Shown in pieces: positions 23,074-36,700 of a stretch of 38,768 nucleotides of DNA. Origin of the DNA: Lingula anatina (lineage: Eukaryota; Brachiopoda; Lingulata; Lingulida; Lingulidae); contig NW_019775092.1 in assembly GCF_001039355.2 (NCBI RefSeq), positions 426,067 to 464,834 of the forward strand, given 5' to 3'. The number at the start of each line of letters is the position of its first letter. The first letter of the stretch is position 1. The notes beneath the pieces were generated by a model. That model made no database searches, was not told where the DNA came from, and was given only the letters and a program-made list of their open reading frames with translations. Both the position numbers and the translations under genes were made by a program.

Positions 23074-25805
23074 GACAAAAGTGGTGTGAACAATGGAGTG
23101 GGCTGCATTTTGTCCTCTCTGCTCTACCAGGAACACAGAGAAAGCTTTTCACTAGAGATTCACAGATATTTGTCTGGTGAACTCTGCGCACACTTCTGTT
23201 CAGCTGTAACAGGAATAGAAGTCCTCTGAGAACTGTACTCAGCTTCCAGTTTCTTTGTACAGGTGACATTTGTTCCATATACTAACCCCAATACTCCAAC
23301 TAACCCTAACCTGTACTGATCATATGGGACCCTGGACTTCTATTCCTGTCACACTGCTACCACAGTGAACTCTGGGCGACCACAACACCAGGCAAAACTG
23401 ATCAGTTGCTTCACAGGTGGAACAGACCCTAACTTTGAGGAAATCATATATATTTTAATGGGGAAAAAGTACTGGGTTATGTTCAGTATTATATATGGGA
23501 GATATTTACAAATGACCCTTAATGCTGTTGTTTATAAGACCTCATCATAAGATGGTGGATCTGACCCCACCCCCCCACCCCCCTAAAAAAGAAAGAAAAA
23601 AAATGCTACAATAATAAGCTGCGTGTATCAACTCTGAGGAACTACTTGTTAAACAACTGATCAACTCTGATTGGCCTAAAAGACCTGACACCCAAGACGA
23701 GCTCATTTCAAACAAATCATCATCTTGTAACAGACTTCCAATTTACACCAGAATAACCACTTTTCTGCAGCAACATGTCAATACTTTACTTAGATATAAT
23801 GAAAACCAAGTAACAAATTTCCAATTAAACTATGTTTGCTAAAACATTATAAAAACACAACAACAACAAGAAACACAATTTGCTGTCAAAAACATATCAC
23901 AACCTCGTTTTACAACAATTATTAAATGAATGAAATTGTTTCACGGTACCAACACCTGAAGACAAATTATCAAGTTGTGACTATTTAGTCATGGCAAATG
24001 CACCTTACTAGCAAAATCCCCTAAACTAATGAAAAACCACTACCACCAAAATATTAAAAAATACGGTACATGCAAATATTACAAGACTGGGTGAGCATTG
24101 ACAATGCCAGGCAAAAACTACATATATATAAGTATTGTATAAAATTTTTCCGCATATCAACAAGCCCTCTATTAAGCCCAGTTCCGACTAAATGTAACAT
24201 GATGTTTGCCTTACAGATCCTTTAAAGATTTGATTTAAAAAAAGAGAAGTACCTAAATCTTTAAATACAGTTTAAATTCCATTTTCTCAAGTAACAACAT
24301 TGCCTATATTGCAAACAACTAGTTTTAAATTAGATTTTATGCTGCTCTTTTTGCACATATGATATACAATAAATATTACAAATATCAAAATATGGGAACA
24401 ACTACATCAGTAAGTCTTCTGTATTTCCAGAACCTCTAAACAAATCGTGTGTAAATATGGAGAGGATAAAACATACCCAAACAAACAAACAAACAAAAAA
24501 AATAAAAATAAAAATAAAATTAAAAAAACAAAAAAAAACAAAAAACAAACTCAAAATGACCTTGCGATTTCATTGACAATTCTGATTTCATTGATAATTA
24601 CAGATGTGACATTTAAAAAAGTGTGGAATTTCTGATCTAAATACACTGAGATATATTATTTATAACACAATTAACTATCTGCACACAGTACTAAAAATTA
24701 AAAAAATATAAAGTAATGTCCAGGTATATGAGACCCAATTTGAATTTAGCAACTACATTGGAACATTTATTTTGAAGGCAAATTTTGTTCCACAAGGTTT
24801 CTGTTTTACTATCGACCATAGCATACTCATCATGCCTTGTGCAGTATAAAATAAAGACTGGGCCTCCATGTTCCTATGCTAAGATAAAGGTTATAAAATT
24901 TAATGACATAAAAAATACGTGCAGGTAATAAGTACTGCGTGTCCTGTCCACCAAAAGACAAGGTGTTGCACATGTTCAAGTCTAACCACACCAGATATAA
25001 CTATAAACTACGCTGTATTATCAAGCCATTAAGTAAATAGACGTGAGACGGATTTACCATGAGTGAGCATGCATTTTAACATTTAGCCTTCATGAGTTTG
25101 TTATGTGCTTAAATCACTTATAGATCTGCACAGCAAGCTACTAATGCTTTTAAGCATTATTATTAGGTTCACGATGAAATAATCATTAGGTTTATGACAT
25201 AAATGAAAGCTTATCTTTAAAAGGTAACTGATCCATGATTTTTTCAAAGCTGCAATTAATGTTTCTCACAAAAGCAATATTAATAAAAAAAGCATATTTT
25301 TCTCTTCAATAGTAAAACTCATAATTTTAACTTATTGTCAGTAAGATCTTAACCCCAATTCCCAAGCTTCCTTTCATGGTTATATAGCAATATTACACCA
25401 CAATTGTTAAGATCAGTCCATATACTTAATAGTGCCAAGCAATCTCAAGCTGACATTGTACATACACCTTTTATAACTATGTGTAACTGCTCTGCAATAT
25501 TTCCACTGCCCAACTCTAGGAAGACTTTTTAGTCCACAACGGAGAGTCAATTTTAGGATGCCAACTGCTGTGAGACCTCCCTGATGTGATAAACGCTGTG
25601 GTCCAGTACTATTAAGTACTGCTGATCACATTACAGTTTCACTGTTCGGGAGATTTAAGAAGCAAAGCAATTATCTTTCCTGGGACAAATGAAGACATTT
25701 CAGGATAGTTGGAGTAATGATTTTTTAGTGATCTTTGTTCCACATATTTTGAGACCACTTCCAGTGATCAAAATAGTTTTTTAATGATTTGGTGTTCTCT
25801 CTCTC

Positions 25806-25843
<38 letters not shown>

Positions 25844-26308
25844 CAAATGAACAGGCCAATACTATTTCATGCAATGAACGTCAACATTTTCATCCCACTG
25901 TGACAGTTAATATCTCACCAATTCCAATGACACCAAATCCCAAGACACCTTTTTAATAACATCTTTTTAATAACATCTAACTGCCACAGAAAGACCATCA
26001 TCACATTCTGCAGACTAGGTCACTTGGTTCAGTATTAACCATGTGATCAGCTGAGCATACTGGATGTACAAAACAGTCATCAATCAGTACAGGTATACAA
26101 TATTCAAAATAAACCTCCTCTCAATGACACTAAATATCATTCAAAGCTGTTATTTGGACTAGCATCACACTGGTATAATTACAATTCATCAGGTGATTCT
26201 CTCTTACACAAAACCCTTCCACCTTGTTAATTGCCATCATTTCTGACTGTTAGCTGTAACAGATTAAACATGATATGGTCATAACAGGACAAATTGCTAC
26301 CAGCCAAC
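23074..26308. other. Intergenic AT-rich region, no gene recognised
   Basis: No exon with recognisable homology on either strand, only short open frames. Since it lies between the end of the plus-strand array and the stop of the minus-strand GT13 gene, the right part is likely 3' untranslated or flanking sequence of that gene; AATAAA words on the minus strand occur (TTTATT in plus, for example near 24765). Other content: an A-rich run at 24490-24545 and a (GT)n tract at 25809. Confidence 0.5.
25809..25841. repeat. (GT)n microsatellite
   Basis: About 16 GT units. Confidence 0.95.
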
Positions 26309-28087
26309 CTGAGCCCAGCAGTGACTAGTTGACGTGGACCTGTGTTAATTATATGTGACCTGTTCCTGAGTAAGGAATGATAAAAAGATCTCCCTCAAAT
26401 CATCACCAATCAGTCTTGTCTCTTCTCTCTCTCATTTTCAGTTTTCTGGACTGATCTCAGTTTCATTATCAGCGTGTCATCCCCCCTTTCTCCGCTATAT
26501 CACGGTGCCTTGATGAGTTTATAAGTGGTTGGGATCAATGATCTATACGGGCCCTCAGATCCCACCAGGAGTACCGGCTTCCCCTTATTGCTGAACCTAA
26601 GGAAGACAGAATTATTTTCAACATGAGCATATCTTATTTTTTTCTTCATGAGTCTACTACCTGATCTGTTTCAATGAACATGTATGTCTTAAATTCTTTT
26701 AGTTGCATTAACCACATTTGAAAATGTCCTCAAAGTCATATTTTTTATGGTTTCATATCCTGCAAAAACTGATTATCTTTCCTAATTCGGAGCTTTAAAA
26801 TGTACCACTCAAATAAAAGTATGTGATGCCACTATTTCCCTCTGAAATTTACAAGAAGGCATGTCAGTCTAAGTGACTGGCCTGTCATTTAGAACTAAAT
26901 TAATTATTAGAAATTATATACATCAATACGTAAGATCAGGGAAGGGTCTAGTCATGACCAGTGTAGGAGAAAATTGTTTTTTTTTCAAGAAAAAATTTGA
27001 TTTGTTGGGTAAATTCTGGAAAAGAAACCTTCAAATACTGCAGTATGAGATGAAACTGTCAATTTAGGAATAACAGAGTACACTTAAGTTTTAGATTATT
27101 TATTAATTACTGAAACCACAGATTTTACTACTTATATGAAAAGCCCAACCCCATCTAAAATTCAGAGATGGTAAAAGTAAAGTGCTTTTAAGGAAAAACA
27201 ATTTCTCAAATTGCTTTTTAATGGATCAATAAGTGTTACAAAGTGTCCACAATTCAGTATAAATGAAGATACCCACACACCCTATTAACTTTACCTTAAG
27301 TGAGTCTTAAACTAGTCACAATGGTCATTGATCTATTTAGTGGTTTTCTTATCTCCATATTCCCAGCACTCATTTTGCCTGCAGTTTTAACATTGGCCAA
27401 CAATAATAATCTAAATTTCACTGAGCACCTAGGACTGGAATCAAAATGGATTTTTGGAATGCTATCAAATGGAGTAAATACAGGAAAATATGAGCAACTT
27501 TGAAGAAGACACTTGGTTTATCTACTCAGAATTTTAGACATTATGTCCTGTTACCATTCCAGTGATTCTGGAGTGCAACAGAAGTCCTCCTGTGTGACTA
27601 AATTCTCTCTCCCCCCCTCTCTTTCTCTCTCTCTCTCACAGGGGACTGTGACCTCCCCTGTGACCTTCACTCTTAGTCAATGTTACTTCATATTCCACTC
27701 CATGGTGACTCACCTCAACACCCCCTTGTGTAGACCCCTGGGGCTTGCCTTGGGGTACCAGAACAGGTGAAAACACTTGGCCAGCACCTGCAGTGTTTGG
27801 TAGTCTGTAGCACTGCTCTGGTGGTAGACCAGTACATAGCTACCCCTGGAGTGATAATATAGATATCATATACTAATGGGGAGGGGGGTGTCGTAATAAA
27901 ATGGATTCATATACTAATGGGTAGGGGGGTGTCGTAATAAAATGGACGGCTTTTTCTGAAAAGAAAAGTGGATAAGATGCATTTATAGAATTTTGATTAA
28001 GTCCTTATTAAGAGAGGGACTTTGTGGAGCCAAAAATGTGCTTCCTGACTCCCTCCCCTGTTTACAGGCCTGACCATGAATTTCACT
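26309..28087. repeat. 1.78-kb direct repeat, left copy
   Basis: Bases 26309-28087 recur at 28089-29868 with only a C/T difference (27398 versus 29178) and one extra C in a C-run. A single N (28088) stands exactly at the junction. The repeat holds a terminal exon of the GT13 gene (26500-26596), a (CT)n run, and a 40-bp tandem pair around 27869-27950. The N makes an assembly duplication the likelier reading. Confidence 0.9.
26500..26596 (-). CDS. Second copy of the terminal exon of the POMGnT1-like gene
   Basis: Identical in sequence and borders to the exon at 28280-28376: acceptor TTCCTTAG, 97 nt in phase 2, stop TGA. If the duplication is real it would be an unused or alternative last exon giving the same protein end. 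If it is an assembly duplicate it is the same exon. The region downstream of it (towards 24 kb) is the natural continuation of the 3' UTR. Confidence 0.6.
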
Positions 28088-28088
28088 N

Positions 28089-29868
28089 CTGAGCCCAGCA
28101 GTGACTAGTTGACGTGGACCTGTGTTAATTATATGTGACCTGTTCCTGAGTAAGGAATGATAAAAAGATCTCCCTCAAATCATCACCAATCAGTCTTGTC
28201 TCTTCTCTCTCTCATTTTCAGTTTTCTGGACTGATCTCAGTTTCATTATCAGCGTGTCATCCCCCCTTTCTCCGCTATATCACGGTGCCTTGATGAGTTT
28301 ATAAGTGGTTGGGATCAATGATCTATACGGGCCCTCAGATCCCACCAGGAGTACCGGCTTCCCCTTATTGCTGAACCTAAGGAAGACAGAATTATTTTCA
28401 ACATGAGCATATCTTATTTTTTTCTTCATGAGTCTACTACCTGATCTGTTTCAATGAACATGTATGTCTTAAATTCTTTTAGTTGCATTAACCACATTTG
28501 AAAATGTCCTCAAAGTCATATTTTTTATGGTTTCATATCCTGCAAAAACTGATTATCTTTCCTAATTCGGAGCTTTAAAATGTACCACTCAAATAAAAGT
28601 ATGTGATGCCACTATTTCCCTCTGAAATTTACAAGAAGGCATGTCAGTCTAAGTGACTGGCCTGTCATTTAGAACTAAATTAATTATTAGAAATTATATA
28701 CATCAATACGTAAGATCAGGGAAGGGTCTAGTCATGACCAGTGTAGGAGAAAATTGTTTTTTTTTCAAGAAAAAATTTGATTTGTTGGGTAAATTCTGGA
28801 AAAGAAACCTTCAAATACTGCAGTATGAGATGAAACTGTCAATTTAGGAATAACAGAGTACACTTAAGTTTTAGATTATTTATTAATTACTGAAACCACA
28901 GATTTTACTACTTATATGAAAAGCCCAACCCCATCTAAAATTCAGAGATGGTAAAAGTAAAGTGCTTTTAAGGAAAAACAATTTCTCAAATTGCTTTTTA
29001 ATGGATCAATAAGTGTTACAAAGTGTCCACAATTCAGTATAAATGAAGATACCCACACACCCTATTAACTTTACCTTAAGTGAGTCTTAAACTAGTCACA
29101 ATGGTCATTGATCTATTTAGTGGTTTTCTTATCTCCATATTCCCAGCACTCATTTTGCCTGCAGTTTTAACATTGGCTAACAATAATAATCTAAATTTCA
29201 CTGAGCACCTAGGACTGGAATCAAAATGGATTTTTGGAATGCTATCAAATGGAGTAAATACAGGAAAATATGAGCAACTTTGAAGAAGACACTTGGTTTA
29301 TCTACTCAGAATTTTAGACATTATGTCCTGTTACCATTCCAGTGATTCTGGAGTGCAACAGAAGTCCTCCTGTGTGACTAAATTCTCTCTCCCCCCCCTC
29401 TCTTTCTCTCTCTCTCTCACAGGGGACTGTGACCTCCCCTGTGACCTTCACTCTTAGTCAATGTTACTTCATATTCCACTCCATGGTGACTCACCTCAAC
29501 ACCCCCTTGTGTAGACCCCTGGGGCTTGCCTTGGGGTACCAGAACAGGTGAAAACACTTGGCCAGCACCTGCAGTGTTTGGTAGTCTGTAGCACTGCTCT
29601 GGTGGTAGACCAGTACATAGCTACCCCTGGAGTGATAATATAGATATCATATACTAATGGGGAGGGGGGTGTCGTAATAAAATGGATTCATATACTAATG
29701 GGTAGGGGGGTGTCGTAATAAAATGGACGGCTTTTTCTGAAAAGAAAAGTGGATAAGATGCATTTATAGAATTTTGATTAAGTCCTTATTAAGAGAGGGA
29801 CTTTGTGGAGCCAAAAATGTGCTTCCTGACTCCCTCCCCTGTTTACAGGCCTGACCATGAATTTCACT
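28089..29868. repeat. 1.78-kb direct repeat, right copy
   Basis: Partner of 26309-28087. It runs on into unique intron sequence at 29869. Confidence 0.9.
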
Positions 29869-30385
29869 TTAGTTTGCTAAAATCATTAAATATGACCATC
29901 ATGTCAACCATTACCAGTCACTTACTTTGAGGTATCAGGTAACTTGACAGAATCTGACTTGGCATTCAGGCAGTCTGTCACAGTGCTGCCCTCTACAAAC
30001 TCAGCTGTCTTGATAAGATTTTGTAACAACTGCTCGTATTGGTCCTTTGTAAGTGCTTCGTGACCTTTGACCTTGACATTAGCATCTCTAAAAGAAAGAA
30101 TGGGGACAAAATAGTAAATATTTTACAAAAATGTTGTTCTGAAATGGATACTTCAAATAACCAAGAGAAAAACTGTGTACTTGCACAAGCATATAATTAC
30201 AAACCATAAAAACACAGTGGAGTACTTACAAGTTAGTGAGTCTAGGTTTATTAAATAGAGCTTGCATAAGTTCTGCATCTTCTGCTGACCCTTCATATTG
30301 CTGCCTGAACACCCTGGACACCTCTGGAACCAACATCTCACTGTCTCCCCACAGCTGTGCCAGCCAGCCATGCCACGTACTGCAG

Positions 30386-30430
<45 letters not shown>

Positions 30431-30714
30431 TTAGCATCTCACTGTCTCCCCATAGCTGTGCCAGCCAGCCATGCCGCGTACTGCAGGAATAATAATAACA
30501 ATAATAATAATAATAATAATCTAGCCTAAATTTAATTATGATTTTTATCTAGTCTAAAACTTTTTAATATGTTTAATAGACTTCACAATGTAACATACAA
30601 GTTAAAGAAAATCACAGTTGTAAAAATAAATGTCTTAAGCGTTATTGTTTAGTTATTGAGAAAATGGATGTAAAAGACACTACTAACACATCACTTCCAT
30701 TCACACACATGCAC

Positions 30715-30750
<36 letters not shown>

Positions 30751-33700
30751 ACCCCTTGATACAACAGTCCTTCATCTTCCCCTTCATGTGTGTCTGATAG
30801 AAGGACTTCCTGATCAGAGAACCTCGTCCTGGAAATGTCTCCTCTCTCATCACAGTCTGAGCATCTCCCCCTACTTCTTTAAATCCTGATATATAGAATA
30901 TAGTGAACTCAAGGTTACAACTTATATATATATATATATATATGTATAGAATAGCCATAGTTACTGTCATTACAATCATTATTATTATTATTATTATTAC
31001 TATCATTGTTATCATTATTATTATAAACCTCTGTATATTAGGGACCATTCCCAGACCCTATCGTACTAACTGAGGATCGATCGATCTATCTCCAAGGGGG
31101 TTCTTGCTAAACTGCGATCAACTTAAGCGGCTTAAATGTCTGGCGTGCCCAATGAAGCTGCTAGGGGGTAATTAACCATCGTTTAGAAGCTTCAGTAGGG
31201 GTGCCAGACATCTAAACCGCTTAAGCTGAAAGCAATTTCGCCAGAAACCTCTAGGAGATGGATCAATCCTGTTAGATGGATCTAGGTATGGGAACCCAGT
31301 CTTACCGTTATCATTCCAGGCTGACACTCCAGATAAACTTTGATCTTTTTCCAACACGGGGAGTAGTTGAGCCATGAAACTCAAAAAATCTGCTGAGAGC
31401 AGCAAGTCTTCTTCTAGGAGAATGATATATTTCTGAAATCAAACATAGTTTAATGCTATAGGATATGGTCAAAATCTCTCTCAAAAAATGAATTTAAAAG
31501 GTTTTAAGAAACTTAGTTCAGAGCATCATATTTAATACTCTGAAATACAATTAGGTGAACTTTTCCATTGTTCTAACTTGAAAAACAAAACTAGTCATTT
31601 AATAAAAAAAATCACTTGTATGAAAATGAAGAGCTGAAAAAAGCAAGTTTTCAAATTATAATTCCAGATTAAGTGGACTGATAACATTTGTGACCCCCCC
31701 CTCGAGTACTTACATTTACATCATACAGACCCTCCTGTCTCTCTAAGGCCTTCCCTATTTGCTCTGAAAGAAATTAGAGCAAGTAATGGTCACAAAGTAT
31801 CAAATAAACCCACATTCATATCTTGTATCTGTGTTTTGAGGTCAAATGGTAAATTTGCATACTTGTATTTCTGGACCAAGAAGTGCATGCCTTACTGCAG
31901 GTGTGTGCATGCTTGTGCATGTGTTTGTTAATCTGTGTTATCTTGTGCGTGTGTTCAAATATGTGTATGTGTATAAGATCCTCTCAGAACACTCCATACC
32001 TGCATACTTTGTGCTACTGGACAGTCTTTGTACTTTGAACCCATACAATGCCCCCAGGGCTTCTTGCTCTGGGAATTTCTCATCACACATCACCTGTGGA
32101 AGAAAATTGGTAAAATACTGAAAAACACCCACAGAACAAAGATCAATGCCAAGACAACTCAATGCTTTGTTTTAAATTTCTGATTAATGAATGTATCACC
32201 AAATAAATAAAATGACAAATTATTAAATATATTTAAAAATAAAATGAAATAATTCATTTAGCCCATTTCTGACCTATCGTGAAAAATTCATCAAAATCTA
32301 TCCGTTACTTTTTGACTTTGGCTATTTATAAACAAATCAACAAAGGCAAAACCCTGACAACCTTGGGGGGAAGGGGAGGGGTCAAACTACTCACCACCAC
32401 ATACTGGGGGTTGAGCCCAGGCTGCATTAAGACAGTGTCCAGCAGTTTTCTCAGGGAAACTGGACTCAGTCCTAAAACATAACACAGTCAATAATAATAT
32501 TATAACAGGACAGTGTCCAGCAGTTTTTCTCAGAGAAACTGGACTTAGTCCTGAAAAATAACACAGTCAATAATAATATTATAACAGGACAGTGTCCAGC
32601 AGCTTTCTCAGGGAAACTGGACTCAGTCCTGAAAAATAACACAGTCAATAATAATATTATAACAGGACAGTGTCCAGCAGTTTTCTCAGGGAAACTGGAC
32701 TCAGTCCTGAAACATAACATGGCCAATTTTAATATTATACAATTACTAACTACAATTACAATTGACACTGGGTTGATATTGATTGATATCAGATAGGCAA
32801 ATTGGACAGGTTTGGCCTGATGGCCTAGTGGGTCAAGAGCCCACCTATGGAAAGGGAAACCAAGGGTTTGAATCCCAGCCATGAGTCCTTAAAAATATAT
32901 ATTTATCTACCTCCTGATTCCCAGCCAATACTGATGAGTTGGCATTTGAGGTACATTTGGTCTGATATTGACAAACACAAGTCCGCTTTCGACCATCAGT
33001 GAGCATGTTACAAAACATGATGATATATGATATGAAAAGATGTAATACAATATAATGTTAAAGACAAATTACTATACAATGGTTCGGAAATATTTCATTA
33101 CTTTCAACAATCTGAACTCAGTGCCAAAAACAACAACTTACCTGGTACTATAACAATTGGCACTTTAAATATTGCACTTCCTTCCAACGCCTTATCTGAC
33201 AGGGGTGCTGGCGTGAGAGCTTCATCCAAGCGATTGCCTGAAATCCACAGAGCACACATACATATTTGCATGGTCAAAATGCAGGAGACCACAAATTCCC
33301 AACAATACATACACAGGTCACAGCAACTTGAGGAGAGGAGACATAGTCAAGGCATTTACTTTTATACTAGTTCATTTTCATGATAACACCATGCACACAG
33401 CGCAGAAGAAAATGACAAGAGGGCATCCATCTATCCATCACTTAGTGACAGTACCTTCAATACCCTGGATCAAAGTGGTGATTCACTGATATTACAACTC
33501 AGCAAAAATTAACACATATATTATAAATAAATAAATACTTCCCAGCAGAATTCAGTTTTCACCTACCTTCACAGAAATCCCCGTAGCCTTCATATTTCTT
33601 GCAAAATTCCCTGCGCTTATCATTCCTTCTGGCCACTGGGTCGATTTTGATGGTCTTGCCCTCCACTGCAAGAGTACGGAGAAATGAGATGAGATTTTAA

Positions 33701-36700
33701 TATGACTGTGTGTTAAGTGTGACAGTGTGTAAGATGTAACATTGTGTTAGGTGTGACAGTGTGTTAGGTGTGACAGTGTGTTAGGTGTGACAGTGTGTTC
33801 ATTGTGAGAATGTGTTTGGTGTGGCATTGCTCCAGCCACATAAACTGTGACATAGTATCAGGTGTGACAGTGTGTTAGATGTGACAGAGAGCCAGATGTC
33901 AGTGTCATGGTTGACAACATGCTAGATGTGACATTGCGACAGCCGTGATATTACCCAAGTTATGACACTGTTACAATAACACCCAGATTTGACATTCTGT
34001 TGGAAGCGATTATCTGAGTTGCAATACTGTTACTGCAAAACCAAGTTTTGCCATTGCATTAGATGTCACTGATATTGTGTTGGTTACATGATGTTGGTGT
34101 GACGATTCCTATGCAATAAAAACACTCACATTTTTTGGGTATACACAGTTTCTTTTCAATGGGTGTTGGCCACTCACTGGGCGGGGTCACATAGCTCACC
34201 TAGAACCAGAGAGGAACCTTGTTATCATATCACATAACACAGTACAACTCAAAGGAAGGAAGCATTATCAAAATGTGTTTTGGTGCCTGTTTAACATAAA
34301 AGCAAGATTACTGAGCATCCCCCGTCTTGATACTTGAATTATTTTAAATCCATTTATCCTTTTTCTGATTGTCAGTAATACTAGTAGTAAAATGCTCAAA
34401 TCTCTTTGATGCTACTTTGACATTTAGTAATCAATTACTATATTTGTTTAAAATGGTTTGCTATGCAACATATTGGTGAATGTGAATGAAGCAAAGTGGC
34501 ACAAATTACAATGCATTCAACATCTCATTCTTTAACTAGTGTAGTGATCGTGAACATAATTTGTAACGCTCCAAAAAACATAAACACACTAAGAAATCAA
34601 ACTCAAAAGTCAACTCTCCGCGCAAAACCAAAAAACCAGATGTATCCACCTGACAGCCAAAACCAAATGATGGAAGCATTCTCAAAAACTCATTCAAAAG
34701 TACATTCACCCAAATATGCCATTCCCAAGCAAAAATAAATAAATAAATAAATAAATAAAAATACACACCATTTTCCCTTTCCCATGAGCAAGCTGCACAG
34801 TTAGAAAAGATCTTGATAAACATTCACAAAGTACAAAACCTTCCTTCATCTCTCAAGTGAACTCGATTGCACATCACCAGTCAGTAACAAAAAGTGCCCC
34901 AATCCAGTCATAACCAGACATACCTGTGACCATGCTTCACAAACCAATGTGACAAGTGAAAAGTGACACTGCAAGTAAATTCGCGAACACAATCGTACCC
35001 ACCCTAAGCATGCCATCGACTGGAAGCTGAACAAAGTTAGTAACATTTACACCAAGCTTAAGGGGAAAAATAAAAGGAGACCCACCCAAGACCTGTCCAA
35101 AAGACTTTTGTTAAATTCATAATATTTACTTCACTTCTGCCACAACAGTATTACTTTACATAATAGTTTAATTTGGTTTTCTTTTGGATACTTTCTGAAA
35201 AGGCCAAAGTGAGTGACTGGCATTCCTCTACTTCAAGTGGTGACATCTATAGTTTTAAACCACTGAATTGTGGGAAGGCAAACCAATGAACATGTGTCAC
35301 ACAGTGGCGGAGATAACTGATAAAAGACATGCATGGTAACATTAAATAACAGTGATATAATATTGAAATCATTTCATCAGACACATTTGTTAGAAAAAGG
35401 AGGAAGAAATGGCTCTGTGGCTGTGAGTTTGAAGGCGGTCTGAGGCTAACAAGACACCAAACAGAAAAACTTTCTGAATTAAAATAAAAGACATGCCTGT
35501 ATCATAACAAAAATCCTGCTGTACTATGTATCTAATCTGTAGAATTTCGTCAAAGTCTTCAGCTCGGCATTAGCCCACCTCAGTTCATTGATCAGAGACA
35601 CCTATTTAGAGGTGGACTTTACTAGACTGAAGACTATCTCATCCCCATTCATAGTCTCATGCCTAAAATATATACTGTGTAAAAGCCAGACCAGACACAT
35701 TTCATGCAGAAACATAAAAAGCAGGGTAAGGCATGCCATGCCTCTATTGTAACAAATGTCCTCCACTGAACAAACACTGCTACTAATGCAAGGAAAATAC
35801 CAACACCATGAAAGTACAACTGGATAATATTATATATATCTCTTGTTAATTATAGCTACACAGTAGAGAAAATAATGTACAGAAACTAGTTGGTAATGGG
35901 TTCACACTAGCCTGCTAGTCAAGGTACTCTCTGGTCCTTTGCACATTGCATGGTATACTTTATTGATACAAATGTACTGGTCTACTTAGAGGATCAACAA
36001 ATAAACAGTATGGCTTCCTTGTCACATAGTCATCTTAATGGACCCCCCTCCCCCCCCCCCCCCCCACACACACACACACACACTCATTATGGCAAATTAA
36101 TTTTAATATAATTCAGTTCACTGAAATGAAGCCCCTGTAATTGACACAGACACACAGCTAATTAACAGAAGGAAGCTTAATTGTGAAAAACTTGTAGAAG
36201 GGAGTAAACTGTGAAAGCAAGTAATTAAATTAGGTCCTGCCACAGTGTGTCTGTACAGTAGTCTTCTTAAAGTATACCATTCAATGTGAAAAGGGGCCTT
36301 AAAATCAAGTCTGTCTGCCGTGACAGGACAAACATTGCTGAAGTCAAAATGTCCAAATTTTAAGGGTATTGAAAAGAACATTTAAATTATTACCCACTAA
36401 CACCTTTCTAGCCTAAACAATTATTGAGCTACGTCAGTAACACCATGCAAGTCACCTGTTCAAATTCACTGTATCCCACAATGCCTTTCTGGCCCACAAA
36501 CACCCATAGATCGCGCAGCTTAAGGTTTTGTATGTGGCCACTGCCGACCTCATTGAATAAACTTTTGGCATGGTCGGAGAGCCTGTAGGCAGGAAAGTGA
36601 GCAAAATAGAACAGATTTTTTGTTAAAATAGATGAAACTACAATCACATAGTTGGCAAAGTAAAAAGTTGGTTTTCATGAATAAAAACCATGACAGACAT

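Noticed and set aside
23012-23278. 88-codon minus-strand frame running through the 29-bp array
   Set aside because: Its C-terminal end is the tandem repeat translated, and the rest has no domain or splice support.
26873-27067. Short frames in the 1.78-kb repeat (also at 27300 and copies at 28653, 29080)
   Set aside because: They are on the strand opposite the gene, inside its intron, and repeat only because the segment is duplicated.
32431-32722. Possible CRISPR-like array
   Set aside because: Repeats and intervening sequence are all copied together, with no variable spacers; animal nuclear DNA.
32472-32882. 136-codon minus-strand frame with repeated RTESSFPEK units
   Set aside because: It is the tandem array of the exon border read in another frame; the phase differs from the real exon and no start context is present.
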